Both the position numbers and the translations under genes were made by a program. Below the pieces are notes generated by a model. That model made no database searches. It saw only the letters and a list, made by a program, of their open reading frames with translations, and was not told where the DNA came from. A stretch of DNA of 64,000 nt from Monoplex corrugatus. Taxonomy: Eukaryota > Mollusca > Gastropoda > Littorinimorpha > Ranellidae. Where the stretch lies: NCBI GenBank assembly GCA_030674185.1, contig JAPXFY010000015.1, positions 24,532,505 through 24,596,504 of the forward strand, read 5' to 3'. Shown here piece by piece: positions 58,262-64,000 of this stretch (within the stretch, counting starts at the first letter, position 1; each line of letters opens with the position of its first letter).

Positions 58262-59570
58262 GTTGGCGTCACCGGGTTTGGTGTTGGCTGCTGCACTCTT
58301 AGACACTACCATCTTCCTCCAGGCCACTCTGTCTTGACTTTTGTGCATAATATCTTGAATATTTAAACCACTGGTGTTGGTTGCCTTTCTTCCTTTTGCC
58401 ACTGTTTTTCATTCGAAAGACGGTTGCCATGAGGTCAGTGTTCTTGCTGCATGACACATGGCCAATGTATTTTGGTCTTCTCTTGTTGATGTTTGCTAGT
58501 AGTTTTCTAGTGGTATCAAGTTCTTCCAGGACACTTTCATTATTTTTTCTATCTGTCCATTTGACACATAGTAGTCTCTGACAAAACCACACCTCTACTG
58601 CCTCAATTCTTCTGCAATTAGTTTTTCTGAATCCAGGCTTTGCAGCCATAACTCGTGACTGGCCAGATCAGACATTTTAAAAGTCTAACTTTCAGGCCAT
58701 TTGGTATACCTCTGGCTTTTCAGATGTCGCGGTGGACCTTTTTTTTTTTTTTTGCTTTGCCATTCCAATTCTTATTTTGATGTCTTTGGAGCAGGTTCCA
58801 TCATCAGTTTTCACAGAACCAAGATATTTGAAATCTTTAACATTTTCTGAAGGAACTTTGTTAATTAATTGTCATGATTGCTTGCAGTGTCTTTGCCTTT
58901 GATATGTAGTAATATTGTTTTCTTGGCGTTCAAGTTTAGGCCAACCTTTTTGCCTGCTGCATCTGCCCTGTGTAGAATCCTTTTTATGCTGGTAATGTTG
59001 TCTGCTAACAGCACAGTATCGTCGGCATAGCGCAGGTTCATAAGATTTTTTCCTCCCATCTTTATGCCCATGTCTTCTATATCAGCATCTTTCATGATTT
59101 GTTCTGCTTAGATGTTAAAGAGATAAGATGAGAGGATACAATCTTGTCTAAATCCCCTGTGGATGTTGAAGAATTCACAATTCTTACTGTTCCATTTAAC
59201 TGTAGCCTTTTGGTCTTTATATAATGAGGCAATTAATGCAACGAGGTGTTTGGGAAGGCCCATTTTGACTATTGTGTTGAACAGGTAGAGATGAATGACG
59301 CTGTCAAATGCTTTGCTGTGGTCTATGAAGGTGACAAAAGCTTCTTTTTCAGTGCTTTTAATTTTCTCTATGAGTGTTTGTAGCACAAATCGCATGTTAA
59401 GTTCTGCCTCTGTTGAATCTGTAGCCTGCTTGGCAGTCAGACAGTTCTTCTTCAATCTTGGGCTTCAATCTGCTGAGAATGATTATGAGCTGGTTCTAAC
59501 TGGCGTGGCTGATTAGGGCAATGGTTCTGTAGTTGTTGCAATCTTTGACATTCCCACTCTATCAGTGAAA
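58262..59570 (-). mobile_element. Non-LTR retrotransposon fragment (RT and C-terminus), inserted in a minisatellite
   Basis: The minus strand gives VTFIDHSKAFDSVIHLYL, MGLPKHLVALIASLYKDQKA, IHRGFRQDCILSSYLFNI, NLRYADDTVLLADNI (the YADD catalytic motif), NLNAKKTILLH, then IEAVEVWFCQRLLCVKWTDR and KYIGHVS. Frames are interrupted. The N-terminal endonuclease is missing. It lies between two parts of the same ~26-bp tandem array. Confidence 0.88.
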
Positions 59571-59594
59571 CCAGTATAGAGGCTTAAACGTTAT

Positions 59595-59770
59595 ATCAGT
59601 GCAGTGACTGTGACCTGAATTTCACTGCGGTGATTCTACAACACGGATTTCAGGAATGATTGTAAGAGTGGTATCAGAACAGTGATTTTAAGGATATAAG
59701 CAGAACAATTATAAGAATGATATCACTGCAACGACTGTGATATCAGCACAATCATTGTGAGTTTATTAGT
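59595..59770. repeat. ~26-bp minisatellite, right part
   Basis: ATATCAGTGCAGTGACTGTG and about six degenerate versions, such as 'gtatcagaacagtgatttta' and 'atatcactgcaacgactgtg'. Confidence 0.75.
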
Positions 59771-59789
59771 AAAGCAAATGCAACAGCTA

Positions 59790-60215
59790 TTTTATGCTGG
59801 GATACACTGTGGCTTGCCAAGTATAGAGTTTCTACTCAGCAAATGCCAGCTTTGTTGGACAGGACATGTTGTCTATGTGGAAGATGACCACATTCCAAAG
59901 ATGTTTCTGTAAAGATAACTGAAGTAAGGACACCATTACCAGGGAAGATCATTGAAACGATACAGAGATACTCTGAAGGCCAACCTCATCAGCTGTGGCA
60001 TCAACATTACCAACTGGGAAGACACTGCCCATGACAGCGTAAGCTGGCAAAACAGTACATGCAGGACATAATCACATTTGAACAGCTGCTGCTTAACAAA
60101 ACAGCGTCCACAGAAGCAGAACTCAAGGCCAAATGACCCCTTCCCATGCAGAACTTGTGGAAGAACATGTGCTTTAAGGACCGGTCCTGTATTCACACAT
60201 GAATATCCATACCAA
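59790..60215 (+). mobile_element. Non-LTR retrotransposon C-terminal fragment with zinc-finger-like end
   Basis: In shifting frames the plus strand reads LCWTGHVVYVEDDHIPKMFL, GRSLKRYRDTLKANLISCGI, NITNWEDTAHDSVSWQ, then DPFPCRTCGRTCALRTG and FTHEYP. This is the 'GHV.RM.D.RIPK' segment and C-terminal Cys/His end common to many invertebrate LINEs. It is in opposite orientation to the neighbouring LINE, so a separate relic. Confidence 0.7.
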
Positions 60216-62035
60216 GTGAAAAAGGACCAGCATGCCTACTCATCTCCATCTGTATTTTGGGATATTGTATTTTCATTTTCTTCTGTTACAACAGATTAGC
60301 AGTATGAAATTTGGTTTGCTATGTGCTTTCATTTTGTTTTGTTGGTTTTTTTTAATGTCATGTTATTGTTGTTTATATGATGACAGTGTTGCCACACGAA
60401 GCAAACCAAAATAAAGATGACAAACATGCATCATTCACTCTGAGACAGTAAACAAATTTAAAATTTGTATTCTTCCTGACATGGCAAATGTATATTTGAA
60501 CACCAACCAATGTAGGTTTACTATTACTATTAGTATACATATGTATGCAAATAATTATTTTACTATACATGCATAAATATGTGTAACAATCACATCACAG
60601 ATTCAATATAATGATTCTGAGAAAATCAAAAATATTGCCGATATCAATTTTACAATTGCACATTATATTTCAACCAAACAAATCAAAAACTCATCACAAA
60701 CAATCAGCAGCATATTACAAACACTTACACACAATTTCATGCATACACATAATCTCTCATCTCATCTCTCTCCCTTGCCAGGATCACCGGTAGGAGCTTC
60801 GTGCGATGTCACGAGTTTTCTGTGGGCTATGTGACATCTGATAAATAAAAGCTGCACTCTCTCTTTTCTTTCTTCATCTTTCTTCCCTTGCCAAAATGGA
60901 GAAAATGACTTGTTCTGATCCGGATAATGAGAGTGTGGCATGAAATATTGTGCAAACGTGTGCACAAAACATGTAATTAAACATGCAAGAAAGAATCCTA
61001 CAAGCATTGGATATGTGGATCTTTATCAGCAAGACCAACAAAGAAGATGGCTAAATGTGCATGGAATTAAAAAAATCAACTGACCCAATACTGGACTAAT
61101 GCAATATGTGTCTCAAATAAAATGAAATGGCACCCACTATCACCTCAGATGGTACCTCATGTTAAGACTGTGTGGTTGTGGTTGTTTGCAAGTTAGAAAT
61201 ATAAGTGTGCACATTTTCTGTCTATACTGGTTCAAAACATAATTATCATCAACATTATATGGGTAAAGTTTAAGGGGGGGGGGGGGGGGGCAGCATTATG
61301 ACAGTAGCATCCATCATTTTTTCCTAGCTGCTTTACATTCCTCAAACCTGGATTGGGTGGGTACCCATCCACAGTAGGGTGGACCAGTGGCTGCAAGCAG
61401 AAGTGTTTTTCTTAGGCCAGCATCAAGACTGTGCAAACTTAAGCAGTCAGATTGGAAGGCGGAAGCTCTGCTTGCATGCCAGTGAGGCTTCATCAGCATA
61501 AAACATTGAAGGTAAAGATTAGTATCGCTTGATCATCTTTTTAGCTTGATCGCTTGTTCACTTTCCCTTACAATGTGTGTGGTGTTTTTTTCACTCAGTA
61601 GACTCCTCCGTTGTCCATGATGATGTTTATGGTCCACAACCCATGGTGAAGGACGTGGTCAACAACTCTGATCTGGATGTGGTCCTCTCCACGTCTCCCC
61701 TGATCAGTCAAAATCAATGCGAGTCATATATAATCAGATAAACAAATTATTTTCTTTTTCTTTTTTTGGATGAACTTCTTTAATAATCACATTGCAACAA
61801 TGTCCCACCACAATTACTGCATGCTACCGGCATGGAGTCGAAGACGTTATCACATAGACTGAACGGTCATTGAGAAGTATGTTATTTCAGACCTCAACTT
61901 CTCTAGAGGCAAGCTTTATGAAAGCAGTGCCCATCACCATTCTCTTGCTGCTTTCATTTTTCCTGTCCTTGAGGAGGCTGTTACACCTGGATGGATTGGA
62001 GTAATGTGCTCAAGTCAGGCAACAATCTGTCATGT
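60216..62035. other. No gene seen
   Basis: AT-rich. A poly-G run at 61,273-61,290. Short ORFs without domains. Confidence 0.4.
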
Positions 62036-62039
62036 TTAA

Positions 62040-62188
62040 CCCTTTGACTCCCGCACCCTATCCATCAGCTGCAAAAACTTAACCTTTTGACTCCCTCACC
62101 CTATGACGGAGTCAAAGGGTTAAGTTTTCGCTTTGCTATCACTGATGACGATGCAGGATGCCAGTGGATAGGGCAAGGAGTCAAAGGA
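62040..62188. mobile_element. Short TTAA-flanked palindromic MITE, copy 2, with nested inner unit
   Basis: Outer TTAA at 62,036-62,039 and 62,189-62,192. The ends are CCCTTTGACTCCCGCACCCT and GGGCAAGGAGTCAAAGGA. Inside is a second TTAA-flanked unit, 62,083-62,119 (TTAA at 62,079 and 62,120), which is itself a CCTTTTGACTCC / GGAGTCAAAGGG palindrome. The same double structure is at 6,948-7,111. Confidence 0.8.
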
Positions 62189-62346
62189 TTAACCTTGAAT
62201 TTGGGAGCAAGTTTTTGTGTTCAAGCCACTTCGCTATCCCACATCCATCATCAACCCACTGGCATCTATCTCTGATGCTGAAACTCTTTGCCTAATGAGC
62301 TGTAGGTTTTACTTGCTTCTTTCTTTCATCACATGGCATTTACAAT

Positions 62347-62347
62347 G

Positions 62348-62429
<82 letters not shown>

Positions 62430-62541
62430 TGTGTGTGTGTGTGTGCGTGTGTAAGTGTGTGTGCGCGTGTGTGCATGTGTGCGTGCGTGTGTTCATGTGT
62501 GTGTGTGGCTGTGTGTGCTGTGTGTGCGTGTGTTCTGTGTG

Positions 62542-62603
<62 letters not shown>

Positions 62604-62670
62604 TGTGTGCGTGCGTGCGTGCGTGCGTGTGTGTGTGTGTGTGTGTGTGTGCATGTGTGTGTATGTGTGT
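62347..62670. repeat. Long (TG)n/(CGTG)n microsatellite
   Basis: Several TG and TGCG tracts. The long ORFs across it are low-complexity. Confidence 0.97.
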
Positions 62671-62749
62671 ATATATACATATACCCATATAGTAATAATA
62701 CACGCCTTGTAGATTGTTAAGGCCAGCTTGAGCAAATGTAAACTTTAAC

Positions 62750-63080
62750 TGAAAGACACATGAACTTGATTAGGACATGAGAATTTCCAGGTTCAATCCC
62801 TTGTTGGTCAAGGGATCATTCTTCCTGCCCTCCCTCCACTAGACCTTTAGTGTTGGTCTGGGTGCTAGTCTTTTGGATAAGATAAACTGAGGTCATGCAT
62901 GCAGCATGTACACTTAGCACACATAAAAGATCCCATGGTAATTAAAAGAGTTTTTCCTGGCAAAATTCTGGCAAAAAATCCTCTTTCATACACTCCTTTT
63001 TTTCCTATCCACTTGTACCATTTTGGGTGTCACTGGAGAAAGAGATGACTGTCACTGTGTCAGCGGGCCATTATTATTAT
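62750..63080 (+). repeat. tRNA-headed SINE (family 4) with (ATT)n tail
   Basis: GAATTTCCAGGTTCAATCCC (B box) then CCCTCCCTCCACTAGACCTT, 'gtgttggtctgggtgctagt', 'agcatgtacacttagcacac', 'gatcccatggtaattaaaag' and 'ctggcaaaattctggcaaaa', ending in TTATTATTATAAT. Resembles widespread invertebrate SINEs with a conserved central domain (possibly MetaSINE-type). The family name is uncertain. Confidence 0.7.
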
Positions 63081-63089
63081 AATCATTAA

Positions 63090-63640
63090 TGTTCAAAGCC
63101 CAGCTGACTATGCAGAACCATAACAGGGCTATAACCATCTCAAAACACACACAACATCTTGTTTTTCCTCAAAGAAAAATAAACACATGGAACAGAAAAT
63201 TAAGTCCGCATATCAACACATGCGCAAATAATCTAAGGATATTTCCTTGGCATTCACCATTCCGCCCAATTTATCACCACTGTTTTTTAAAAAATTCCTG
63301 AATACAAATATATAAACAAAACTGCATACATTAAAACATGTAAAAACAGTTCTAAACTTCTTAAAAACGCTTCTGCACATCACACATCCTTTGAACCAAA
63401 AATGCAGTTAATACATGTACCCACATATCAATCACAGCAAAAAACATGTAAAGCTTTACAGAATGCGCACAAGTGAATGGACCAGTAAGGCAGAAAAATG
63501 ATTGGAAGAGATGACCGAAAGCAAAGAAGCAAGGTAGAAAGAAAGACCGTGACAGAAAAGAGGAAATTTCTGGCACAGAAATTCCAGAAAATGGAGATAC
63601 TATTCATAATGAAAGAGTCCCCAGCATTTCCACTGGGTAC
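63090..63640 (+). repeat. ~500 bp dispersed repeat family, copy 3
   Basis: GTTCAAAGCCCAGCTGACTA, 'aaaattaagtccgcatatca', 'attccgcccaatttatcacc', 'gtgaatggaccagtaaggca', 'tctggcacagaaattccaga'. Parallel to the copies at 6,062 and 56,129. Confidence 0.8.
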
Positions 63641-64000
63641 GTCATCAGCCAGTTGGAAGGACTGAGATTGGGAACTGCAGTGTAATGTCAAGGTCTCATC
63701 CACACTATCAGTCCAGATCTTTCTAGGTCTGCCTCTCACTTCAAATCCAAATATCTTCATGTTTATTTATTTGTTATTAAATGTTAAGCCAGCTGGTGGA
63801 GTTGCATTCTGGTCAGATTACCACTTAACTTTCTGTTAACGAAAGTGATGAAGGACCAATGTTGTTCGCATCATTTATCAGTTCTTGATGCTTCTGATCA
63901 TGTCACATCTGGCCTTGTTGACAGCTTTCTCAAAGAATTCATTGCACAAGTGGTCAGAGTCCAGGTATGGTACTGGTTGGGTAGGGTGGGAACGAAAATG
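63641..64000. repeat. Edge of window; short repeat shared with the LINE at 29 kb
   Basis: GTTAAGCCAGCTGGTGGAGT with tgcattctggtcagatta at 63,782-63,822 matches GTTAAGCCAGCTGGTGAGGC with tgcattccagtcagatga at 29,262-29,302. A phrase GRPRKIWTDSV on the minus strand near 63,700 is LINE-like. No gene. Confidence 0.45.

Overview
This is animal nuclear DNA: AT-rich, with long introns, very many (TG)n and (GA)n microsatellites, and a dense mixture of decayed non-LTR, DIRS-like and TTAA-type transposable elements. The repeat types and the protein sequence of the one host gene suggest a lophotrochozoan, probably a gastropod mollusc. That placement is inference, not proof.

One host gene can be followed almost completely. 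It is a mitofusin (outer-mitochondrial-membrane fusion GTPase, MFN1/MFN2/Marf family) on the minus strand. It has a probable non-coding first exon near 54.55-54.65 kb and 17 coding exons from 49,587 (ATG) to 15,372 (TAA). All 17 coding exons have consistent splice phases and together predict about 763 residues, against 757 for human MFN2. The one discrepancy is a single-base deficit in exon 14 near 22,612, which looks like an assembly or allelic error because exon phase and protein similarity are both restored if one base is missing there.

The introns and flanks are mostly mobile DNA. (i) TTAA-flanked (piggyBac-type) elements: a 1.48 kb element in intron 15 (17,787-19,261); a possible 4.0 kb element in intron 6 (36,793-40,810) with transposase pieces; a truncated end in intron 5 (43,020-43,595); and MITE-like copies at 6,948-7,111, 7,116-7,780, 26,268-26,952 and 62,040-62,188. 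The transposase-proximal ends of the larger elements carry paired subterminal direct repeats. (ii) DIRS-type elements: in intron 13 (about 23,220-24,612) inverted terminal repeats, an internal complementary region and a tyrosine-recombinase pseudogene lie in the expected order; a second, recombinase-less unit lies in intron 9, a recombinase fragment in intron 5, and a probable RT/gag relic in intron 15. (iii) Non-LTR retrotransposon fragments at 1.3-2.6, 3.5-4.6, 9.1-9.6, 29.2-30.1, 53.5-54.1, 58.3-59.6 and 59.8-60.2 kb. (iv) Several tRNA-headed SINE families, and a ~500 bp dispersed family with three parallel copies (6.1, 56.2, 63.1 kb).

Layout: 0-15.3 kb, downstream of the gene (LINE, SINE, minisatellite, MITE); 15.37-54.65 kb, the mitofusin gene; 54.7-64 kb, upstream of the gene (SINEs, LINE fragments, TTAA MITE, microsatellites). 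I saw no second host protein-coding gene, no rRNA, no intact tRNA gene, and no CRISPR. The most unusual signal is the concentration and nesting of TTAA and DIRS-type elements in and around one gene, two of them inserted in, or built around, older tandem arrays.
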